28,092 nucleotides of DNA. It comes from Jimgerdemannia flammicorona (Eukaryota > Mucoromycota > Endogonomycetes > Endogonales > Endogonaceae). A program made the position numbers and the translations under genes. Below, one piece after another: positions 21,295 through 28,092 of the stretch (positions within the stretch are counted from its first letter, which is position 1; each line of letters starts with the position of its first letter). The notes beneath the pieces are model-generated. The model did no database searches, was not told the DNA's origin, and saw only the letters and a list, made by a program, of their open reading frames with translations. The stretch covers positions 1 to 28,092 of the forward strand of contig RBNI01000662.1 of NCBI GenBank assembly GCA_003990745.1, in the 5' to 3' direction.

Positions 21295-21344
21295 TACTTG
21301 TTGAAGCTAGACTTGTTGAAGCTAGACTTGTTGAAGCTATATCT
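21295..21344. repeat. Three-copy 16-bp tandem repeat
   Basis: GACTTGTTGAAGCTA occurs three times in a row with minor edge changes. Confidence 0.85.
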
Positions 21345-21469
21345 AACACTGAGACTTATTATAGTATCTTCTATAGAGGATGTAAAAGGTACATCTGATA
21401 TGATTATTTTGGGAGAGAGTATGTATATGTATATTGTAAGTTATATTATATATGTTTGGAATTATCATA

Positions 21470-21645
21470 TTTAGTTTTGAATTTTGAATTCAATTCAATT
21501 TGAATTGTAACTTAATTTGATTCAAATTGAATTAGACTCTAATTCAAATTAGTTTGAATTAAATTAGCCCTTAATTCAATTTGAACTATTTGAATTAAAT
21601 TGAATTTAGTCTAAATTTGATTTAATTCAATTCATTCCAAGTACT
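21470..21645. repeat. AATTCAA/TTGAATT-rich low-complexity tract
   Basis: The tract is built almost wholly from the heptamer TTGAATT and its complement AATTCAA, giving many short dyads (for example AATTCAATTTGAATT). No gene. Confidence 0.8.
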
Positions 21646-21665
21646 AATATACTCTATATCTGGGA

Positions 21666-21926
21666 CCTCTTTTGTCAAAAGTCTTCCAAGAACTCAAGAA
21701 CTATCTGACCTATGCTCTAGTTCTACATAATATAGATCCAAGTCTGAAATTTACTATTACTACTGATATATTGAATTTTGTCATTAGAGCAGTCATGTTA
21801 TAAGATGATAGTAAAGAATATCACTCTATTGTCTTTAAGTCTTATAAGTTATCTCTAGCTAAACAAAAGCTAGCTACCCATAAAAAGGAGCTACTGATAA
21901 TAATACATATACTAGACCACTAGTAA
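21666..21926 (+). pseudogene. Old Ty3/Gypsy RNase H fragment, truncated by younger insertion
   Basis: A plus-strand frame of 87 codons with one TAA. It shows the end of the RT connection (FQELKNYLTYALVL) and RNase H motifs: FTITTDILNFVIRAVM (TDAS/GAVL block), SYKLSLAKQKLATHKKELL (the E block) and ILDH before TAG, where Trp is usual (HW). The fragment has no CpG, unlike the Gypsy element starting at 21927, so it is an older, unrelated copy. It stops at the probable LTR start of the younger element. The upstream RT was not seen. Confidence 0.75.
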
Positions 21927-22037
21927 TGTAAGTGCACAACCTCCAAGCCACAGAAATCACACATCACCCTCTGAACAAGCCACCAAAATCACATGCGATC
22001 TCCAAACAAATCTGGAAATCACCTGCAAGATCACGAA

Positions 22038-22084
22038 GCTGAGTCAAACAGAAGTCACAGTAAACAAAGCTGAGTCAATATAAA
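22038..22084 (+). promoter_or_regulatory. Two TGAGTCA sites and a TATA-like box before the U3 ORF
   Basis: GCTGAGTCAA occurs at about 22038-22047 and 22069-22078, and each copy contains TGAGTCA, the Gcn4/AP-1-type bZIP site. TATAAA follows at 22079-22084, 129 bases before the U3 ORF start codon. A promoter role is inferred from arrangement only. Confidence 0.4.
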
Positions 22085-22212
22085 GTCACGGAACACAAGG
22101 TTCACATAAATGGAATCTTACTAATCAAGAACAGATACATATATACCAAGCCCTGAGATGCATCGAATGAGAACCAAAACAAATAACAACCAAAATTTCC
22201 AAACACACAAAC

Positions 22213-23310
22213 ATGATCACAGAGATCTACAACCGCATCTGCGCTGACATTTGGAATGCCATTGTCAACCAAGTCACACCCCCTCTGCCCCTCATGAATA
22301 TCCATAGCCTCGCACCCCTCTACTTCGTGGAAGCCCAATGGAATACCCTGAACATGCTTAATGAGGCCCACCGGATTGGACAAATCTCAAGCTACTACCA
22401 GATTGGCTGCCTCCTGGAAGACATGGTCGAACACTACCATGACACAGACATTACCCAGATGTCTCAACACCAGAAGCTCATCGCCTGCAAACACCAAGAA
22501 CTCTTCTATGAGTACAGCACCTTTATTCCTCACCTCTGAGTTACTACCAGCAAAATGGTTGCTACCCTGTCCTATGGCCAAATCGATGACATGATACAAG
22601 AACTCAACCACAAGTATCTCGAATATATTCAGACTACTGACAGAACCTTCCCGCACCCTGATGACCATATCCTGCAAATGCCCCAAGTTGGATATGCCAT
22701 GAAAGACATCTACGATATAATCTGGTTTGATGAAGATGAAGCAGAAGACAATGATCTCTCTGATGCCGACATGACCTCAAGCCAAGGATCTCTACCAACC
22801 CTGATCACACTGCCAACCTTGCCAATGAACTTACAACAGTTCATAACCACATATGAGACCTATTGGGATAATGACCACTGGCACAAATACCAACCTGCAT
22901 TTACCCCCGATTACTTTAACTATAATGAAGAGACCAGAGAACACAACCTGTACCTTCAGACAACTCTCGAGATCGAACCAACCACTCCACCACCCGAGTA
23001 TGAGTGACATGAACCACAGCTGCCAGCATACTACAATCCTGTGACTCATAGCACTGTAACTTACAGAAGGTATGCTGACAGCAAATCCGATGAAAGTGAA
23101 AATGATGCACCACTTCTTTGCCCACCAACACCTTATCCAGTATATGAGACAGATGATGCTATCCTGTGGAATGGAGATGAAGTTCCAATGTATTACTACC
23201 TCAGCAAACAAGGAGAAGTAATCTGTAAATCACTTTTCCTAGATGACTACTTCATCAGAGATGAAGCAATTGATGGTAATGTCATCGAAGACTATCCAGA
23301 CAGTGCCTAA
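22213..23310 (+). pseudogene. ORF inside putative LTR U3, function unknown
   Basis: One reading frame of about 366 codons from ATG 22213 to TAA, broken only by two TGA codons (22537-22539 and 23005-23007), both probably former CGA. The product would be acidic and Tyr-rich, with a low-complexity acidic patch (FDEDEAEDNDLSDAD) near the middle. No signal peptide, transmembrane segment or known domain was seen. It lies upstream of the main TATA box and has its own TATA-like element at 22079-22084. An LTR-encoded accessory protein is inference. A captured gene or a leftover 3' ORF of another element are alternatives. Confidence 0.55.
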
Positions 23311-23349
23311 AAACATAAATAGGTTAGCAGTTGTAGTATAGTTAGATTA

Positions 23350-23445
23350 GCCTTGTACAATGTGACTGTGAACTGACTCAGCAGTCAGATGATCTCTTGA
23401 TATGTCAGATCACACTTGTACTATGTGACTGCATTCCAACTCAGT
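23350..23445 (+). promoter_or_regulatory. Duplicated U3 block with TGACTCA
   Basis: CTTGTACWATGTGACTG occurs twice (about 23352 and 23412). Each copy is followed within about 15 bases by AACTGACTCAG or AACTCAG. The first contains TGACTCA (23374-23380), the reverse complement of TGAGTCA. Enhancer-like duplications of this kind are usual in LTR U3 regions. Confidence 0.4.
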
Positions 23446-23499
23446 AAAGTACTTAGTGCTACATCCATATCTAGCATAGTCCAGATAACCCCTCACTAG

Positions 23500-23507
23500 T
23501 ATAAATA
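23500..23507 (+). promoter_or_regulatory. LTR TATA box
   Basis: TATAAATA, followed by CCCCCTCCTCC and a leader of about 130 bases to the AATAAA signal. It is consistent with the U3/R boundary of the Gypsy LTR. Confidence 0.6.
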
Positions 23508-23636
23508 CCCCCTCCTCCAGACCTCAGAATCTCAGACTTAAAAACAGACCTAAACAATCTGAACACAACTCCTGAGCACTTCCCCACAATATCCCCTCAC
23601 ATAACTACTCCTAGTATAGCAATATTATGAATAGTG

Positions 23637-23642
23637 AATAAA
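23637..23642 (+). terminator. LTR polyadenylation signal
   Basis: AATAAA, about 130 bases downstream of the TATA box and within the putative R region. Confidence 0.5.
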
Positions 23643-23794
23643 TCTATTTAATAACCCACAAACTACTCTTAAGTAAATCCACTCCCTGTTAGGTCCCACT
23701 CCTAACCCTGTCATGAAATTTCCTAATTGGGTATTGTCTGCAGCGATACACCAATTCAACTAAGCTGGTCTTAGTTTCTTGAACTTTCTGAAAT

Positions 23795-24945
23795 ATGGAA
23801 AATCCTGAACATCCAGAACTAGTCCAAAGAAAGGACTTTGGTTGAGATGTCAACCCGATCTTGAAATCAATAAGCATAGAGGACGTACTCCATACGAAAT
23901 TGATCTTGACCATAAGAAAACGGTCCCCCAGAATATCCAGAACTTTCAGAAAACCCTTCCAGAACTATGTAACAGTTACCCTAAAAAGCAACCCTCTTAC
24001 AACTTGGTAGTAGCAGTTTACAATCCAATTCCACTTCAAGATGCTTCCTCACCCCGCTACAAACCCTTTTGCGAATTCCTACAAGTTGGTATAAAGCCCA
24101 ATCTCTGAACTAGAATTTATTCTGAACTATCTGACAATCTGGAGAGAATTGAACCTGACATACAAGGACAATTTGACCTCCACACCTGCAACAAGTGGGA
24201 CAAACTTCATTCAAAGAAAGAAGTACTCTGATTAAACCAGCAAATAGGCGAAACCCTATTCACCGAACTCCTTGCCCTACACCCAGCAAGTCAAGACGAA
24301 GAAGGTCTTATAGAAGCCTTCTTTACTCTTCTCAACAAGAGTTTTGTCAGCTCTACAAATCCAAGTGACCTAGGACAACCAGTAGCAGTCTTTCTAGCCT
24401 TAGTTCCTCACGAAGCCCAAGCCTCTGTAGCCAAGTGGCTCAACTCTACTGACTTTCACTGTACCAGGACCAAGACCACATTATACTACTGATTTCAGAA
24501 CAGCAAGGCCCGCCATATTCTTAAGGAAGAAGCAAGAGAAACCCTTCATCAACTACCTGATCCTGAACCTGAAGCAGGCCCTGCTACAACCCTACCTGAA
24601 TCTGAAACCAATACCGAACCAGAACTTGACTTTGAATTAAGTCCATCTGAAATCAGATATATAACTGATTCTGTCTACTTTGACGCCAAGCAAACCCAAG
24701 TACACAGGGACCAAACCGAAGAGGAGGAGGAGTATCTCAGCAAATTCGATCCCAGATACACTGCCAAAGGAGATGAACCTCCATCAGGACAGAACACACC
24801 TACACAGCAACAGATAGCTATCTATCAAGCCCTTACTCTAGACCTACAACTATTACTCCAGCAACTTATACAGATCCAAAGAACCCCATCGCACTCTGCA
24901 CCAGTACCTCAAGTAGTACCAGTAACACCACTACCAACAGTCTAA
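23795..24945 (+). pseudogene. ORF1 upstream of gag, function unknown
   Basis: From about 23818 to the TAA at 24943-24945 a single frame is open except for TGA at 24106-24108 and two further TGA codons (near 24230 and 24493). An ATG at 23795 lies one frame away and may be the original start before an early frameshift. The N-terminal two-thirds look globular and helical (LFTELLALHPASQDEEGL, VAVFLALVPHEAQASVAKW). The C-terminal third is rich in Pro, Glu, Gln and Thr, with an E5 run and a Leu-rich tail (LTLDLQLLLQQLIQIQ). No known domain was recognised. It ends 18 bases before the gag ATG, in the same frame. It may be an N-terminal gag portion or a separate protein. Confidence 0.6.
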
Positions 24946-24963
24946 CCGCTTCTAGTAAACAAT

Positions 24964-26030
24964 ATGGCAAACCAACAGATTCTAGACCTCACAGCTCAGG
25001 TAGCCATAATGGCAGCAACCATTACTGCCTTAGCCAAACAGACTCAATCTACAAAAAATCTGAGTCTACCTACCTTCAATGGTACTGCACAAGAAGTCCA
25101 AAGCTTCATCAGTGTAGTTGATACCAACTTCAAAGCCAATCAATGGACTAATGAATGAGTCGCTGACTGCATTCTAATAAACAATCAAGACCATACTCTG
25201 GAACAACTCTTTGCTACCACTACAGCCTATGTCCACCGAGTTGTTACATTCTTCTGAGGACCTGCTGAAGAATGGTGGTGAACCCTTCCTAAAAAACCCC
25301 TCACATGGGAAACCCGACCTACAGTAGTTGCTCAGAATGCAGCAAATAATGCCCCAGGATATAGAGCCCATTCTGCAGCCCCTGGACTTAAACAACTCAT
25401 GATTGCTCAATATGTATCGCAGCGAAACCATGATCGCTGAATCCCGAGTAAAACTCTGCAATCTCAAATTCGATGTACATGGCAAAGAGGAATTTGAAAC
25501 CTTCTGTACAAAACTCGAGTTACTCCTGAACACTGTTGGCCTAGAATATATTGCCAATGACAAAGCATAAAATGGTATAAGAGCAGATCATTTATTTGAT
25601 GCCCTGCCTGAATGGCTTACTAGAAAAATCCAAGAACAAGGACGCCCAGTTGGCTGTGATCACCAACAATGATGCCTGGTAAGAATCAAGACAATAGTTA
25701 AGTAAATATTAACAGCTGGACCAATTCTGCCCCGAAGACAATTTAACAATAAGGAAAAGACTTAGATCAAGAAAGAAGAACCCAAGCATGAAGCATCCCG
25801 AGCTCCCTCAATATCCACTTCATGGATACCCAGAAATCATGAACCCACCCAGCCGAGCACCTTCAAGAAACTCACTGAAGGTGAAAGGAATGAACTTAGA
25901 AGAAGCAGAGCATGCTTCTATTACTGAAAGACAGGACACATGGCCAGCGCCTGCCCTAACTGAAAACCCTGAACAGCAACATGAGCAACTGTTACCACTC
26001 TACACCACCTCAACAACCTGACCACCAGAA
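24964..26030 (+). pseudogene. gag: Gag polyprotein with degenerate zinc knuckle
   Basis: ATG 24964 is in favourable context (AACAATATGGC). A short coiled region is followed by LPTFNGTAQEVQSFISVVD, typical of Gypsy capsid starts, then GPAEEWW and ALPEWLTRKI, the retrotransposon-gag pattern. TGA codons interrupt at 25156-25158, 25255-25257 and 25279-25281. A frameshift near 25430 moves the coding into the frame used by pol, with TAA at 25568-25570 and TGA at 25670-25672. The nucleocapsid part near 25913-25960 reads C-F-Y-Y-stop-K-T-G-H-x4-C, a CX2CX4HX4C zinc knuckle whose second Cys is Tyr. The capsid would coat element RNA and the knuckle would bind it. Confidence 0.8.
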
Positions 26031-26032
26031 CC

Positions 26033-26460
26033 CTAGACTTTGTCAAGTTAAAACAAACTGCTAAGGCCCCAACCAAAGGAAGTCAAAAAGCAGCTGGATA
26101 TGATCTGTATGCAGCCAAAAAAGCCATAGTCTCCAACTGAGAAGTCAAGCAAGTCTACATAGGAATCAGTATCCAAATCCCTGAAGGACATGTTGGAAGA
26201 ATATGCTGTCGCAGCAGCCTAGCATTGAAAGAACTCTTAGTAGAAGGAGGAGTCATTGACAAAGATCACACAGGTGAAATTATTGTCCTAATCCAAAACC
26301 ACAGTTGAATACCCTTCAAGGTTTCCATTGGATTCTGTATTGCTCAGATCCTATTTGAAAAAATCGAGTCAACCCTGACAGTCAAGGAAGTCCCTGAACT
26401 ACTGCCCACTATCCAAGGATTCAAAGGATTCGGTTCATCAAACAAGGCCCCAGTCCAATC
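26033..26460 (+). pseudogene. dUTPase domain within the Gypsy polyprotein
   Basis: dUTPase hydrolyses dUTP to dUMP and pyrophosphate, limiting uracil in cDNA. All five trimeric-dUTPase motifs occur in order: motif 1 AGYDLYAA (26093-26116), motif 2 RSSLALK (26210-26230), motif 3 GGVIDKDHTGEI (26246-26281), motif 4 IAQILFEKI (26339-26365) and motif 5 GFKGFGSS (26417-26440). The domain lies in one frame between the gag zinc knuckle and the protease. TGA at 26138-26140 and 26306-26308 interrupts it. Motif 3 has His where the substrate-stacking Tyr is usual, the Arg before motif 4 reads Cys (TGT), and the Arg expected at the start of motif 5 reads Gln. This copy cannot be active. Identity as a dUTPase is secure from the motif set. 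Confidence 0.92.
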
Positions 26461-26542
26461 TACCATGAACAAAGAAGAACAATTCTACAAGAAAATTGAA
26501 GATGGATATGTACCAAGTGGCTGATGCCCCCATAGTATTGGA

Positions 26543-26960
26543 ATGTACTCTTCCCGAATAATTGATGATTGCTTCTCTTGTGTCAATGAACTGGCTCAAA
26601 GAAGAACCAACAGAAGGAAAGCTCCTATAACTGAAATCACCACCATTGGATCAGACAAACTGCTTACACTCAAAGCTTTTGTCAATCAAGCACCTGTCAA
26701 GATCATGATAGACAGTGGTGCCTCGGGCAACTTCATCAATGAAGAAACAGCCAACAGACTCAAGGTCTTCACCTCTCCAGTACAACAAACTCAAGCAGTT
26801 GCCACAGCTGATGGAACCTCACATATCATTAGCAAGGAAGTCCACAATCTACTCTTCCGAATCAGTGACTATTGAGTACATATTACCCTCCAGATCGTAC
26901 CACTCTCTGACAATGAAATCATCCTTGGAACTCCATGGTTGAAACAAGAGAACCCCATGA
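26543..26960 (+). pseudogene. Retropepsin-like aspartic protease
   Basis: The frame continues from the dUTPase. Domain core VKIMIDSGASGNFINEETA has the catalytic D-S-G-A at 26711-26722. The later block IILGTPWLKQENPMIDW (about 26919-26968) is the usual second-loop region (ILGxxWL) of Gypsy proteases. TGA at 26522-26524 and 26873-26875 breaks the frame; the second lies where Arg is plausible (DY-stop-VHI). The protease would cleave the gag-pol polyprotein. There is no separate start codon for pol and no frameshift between protease and RT. Confidence 0.85.
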
Positions 26961-27169
26961 TCGATTGGATAAACCATTCTCTGACCATCAAGAAAGGTCG
27001 CCACAACTTCAAACTGCAAGGCAAAAAGGACCCACTCAACTCTAGTGACCCTGGACCAAAGATCACCCACATCAACAAACTACAACTCAGGAAATTAGCC
27101 AAGAAATGCCCTCTCTTTGCTATCTCCATCCATCCATCCAAAAGAGAACCTGAGAACTCTGAAGAAGAC

Positions 27170-28092
27170 TTTTCCAAAATTGACAGCCATGTCAGACCAC
27201 TACTCCAGAAATTCCGAGACATATTTCCGAAGAAGCTTCCAAAAGGCCTACCTCTCAAATGAGCAGTGGACCATGCCATCAAGACTATTCCAGATGCCAA
27301 GCCAGCCTTCAAGTCAATCTACTACATGTCTCCGAGAGAAATTGATGCACTCAAGAAAGAAATTGATGAACTTCTGGAATAAGGATTCATCAGACCCAGT
27401 GTATCACCTTATGGTGTACCAGTCCTCTTTGTTGTCAAGAAAGGAGGAGACCTGAGAATGTGCATTGATTACCGTGACCTCAATGAACAGACCATCAAGA
27501 ACTGTTGCCCACTACCCAGAATCGATGAAATATTCGATAGGCTTACCAACCCACAATTCATGAGCTCTTTTGACCTGAGAAATGGTTACTGGCAAATTGC
27601 TATGAAAGAAGAAGACATCTACAAGACTGCCTTCTGAACCCACTATGGACATTTCAAATTCCTGGTTATGCCCTTTGGCTTAACCAATACTCCTGTAACC
27701 TTCCAGACACTGATGAATACTATTTTGCACCCATACCTGGACAAATTCGTTGTTGTCTATATTGATGACATCCTAGTCTTCAGCAAAACCTTGGAGAAAC
27801 ATCTTGAACACCTTGAACTAGTACTACTGAAACTCTGAGAAAACAGACTCTTCACAAAACTCAGCAAGTGCGAAAGAAATTCAGTTCCTTGGACATATTG
27901 TCACACCAAATGAAATCAAAGTGGACCCCAGCAAAATCTCTGCAATCAAGGATTGGCCCAGACCTAAGAAGCTGAAAGACCTCCAGTCATTCCTGGGATT
28001 AGCAAACTATTACAGACGATTTGTTGCCAACTTTGCCAAAATCGCCACTGCCCTTACTCAAATGACCAAGCATAACAAGAAAGGAGAACAGC
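27170..28092 (+). pseudogene. pol: Ty3/Gypsy reverse transcriptase (incomplete at window end)
   Basis: It follows the protease in the same frame after a linker of about 70 codons. RT motifs: [75 protein letters not shown] and the catalytic [10 protein letters not shown] (27749-27781, both Asp present). After KLSKCE (to 27874) a small deletion shifts the frame; the other frame then continues with EIQFLGHIV and LGLANYYRRFV to the window edge. Stops: TGA 27260-27262, TAA 27380-27382, TGA 27635-27637 and TGA 27836-27838. RNase H and integrase would follow outside the window. Confidence 0.92.

Larger units (their letters stand above)
21927..23750 (+). repeat. Putative 5' LTR, about 1.8 kb
   Basis: It begins TGTA at the point where the older RNase H relic stops and CpG content changes, and it ends TACA, giving a TGTA/TACA inverted pair. 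It contains a TATA box (23500-23507), a CT-rich leader-like stretch and an AATAAA signal (23637-23642), in U3-R-U5 order. The 3' LTR is outside the window, so the boundaries cannot be confirmed by comparison. A shorter LTR (about 23325-23690) preceded by other sequence is the main alternative. No primer-binding site was identified with confidence after 23750. Confidence 0.5.
21927..28092 (+). mobile_element. Ty3/Gypsy LTR retrotransposon with dUTPase (3' part outside window)
   Basis: A plus-strand element running off the right edge. Order: putative long 5' LTR (21927-23750), ORF1 of unknown function (about 23795-24945), gag (24964 on), then zinc knuckle, dUTPase, aspartic protease and RT in a single frame from 25439 to 27874. 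The RT type (YIDD with FLGxxV and NYYRRF blocks) is Ty3/Gypsy. RNase H, integrase and the 3' LTR would lie beyond 28092. Retained CpG indicates a younger age than the flanks. Many in-frame TGA codons and at least two frameshifts make it inactive. Confidence 0.9.

Noticed and set aside
22831..23211. Minus-strand ORFs opposite the U3 ORF
   Set aside because: The plus frame is open over 366 codons with only two TGA; the minus frames are shorter and motif-free.
22213..23310. Envelope-like gene
   Set aside because: No signal peptide, membrane segment or fusion-peptide-like stretch is visible in the frame.
24964..28092. TGA read as tryptophan (alternative genetic code)
   Set aside because: Trp is written TGG in the same frames, and the TGA positions in RT and dUTPase correspond to conserved Arg, not Trp. 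CGA-to-TGA decay explains them better.

Overview
This window is a transposon-dominated stretch of eukaryotic, most probably filamentous-fungal, DNA. No intact host gene, tRNA, rRNA or CRISPR array was recognised. The fungal call rests on the mix of elements: Ty3/Gypsy, a DIRS/Ngaro-type tyrosine-recombinase retrotransposon, a non-LTR element, a Penelope-like element, hAT and MITE relics. It also rests on strong CpG depletion with CGA-to-TGA decay, which is typical of methylated repeats. A truffle-like genome would fit, but the species cannot be fixed from this sequence.

Layout, left to right. 1-3660: old minus-strand non-LTR (LINE) relic with endonuclease and reverse transcriptase (RT) pieces. 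3660-5990: AT-rich DNA with one copy of a short SINE-like repeat and a small tandem duplication. 5991-10965: a nearly complete minus-strand PAT/Ngaro-like element of about 5 kb with split direct repeats, a SAP-domain/zinc-knuckle gag, RT-RNase H and a tyrosine recombinase. 11255-11953: two adjacent MITE-like elements. 11964-15886: a minus-strand Penelope-like RT relic flanked by direct repeats of about 320 bp. 15890-16462: second SINE-like copy ending in A49. 16463-18560: unassigned DNA with a G-rich foldback and a tRNA-like SINE candidate. 18560-21270: minus-strand hAT transposase relic interrupted by an AT-rich minisatellite. 21666-21926: an RNase H fragment of an old Gypsy element. 21927-28092 (runs off the window): a younger plus-strand Ty3/Gypsy element.

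The Gypsy element is the most unusual part. Its putative 5' LTR is about 1.8 kb long and carries a 366-codon ORF inside U3, with its own TATA box and TGAGTCA sites. An unrecognised ORF precedes gag. The polyprotein then runs in one frame through zinc knuckle, dUTPase, aspartic protease and RT. All of these are broken, mostly by TGA codons at positions where Arg is expected. The step from CpG-poor to CpG-containing sequence marks the edges of the two younger insertions (5991-10965, and 21927 onward) inside an older, CpG-exhausted repeat landscape.
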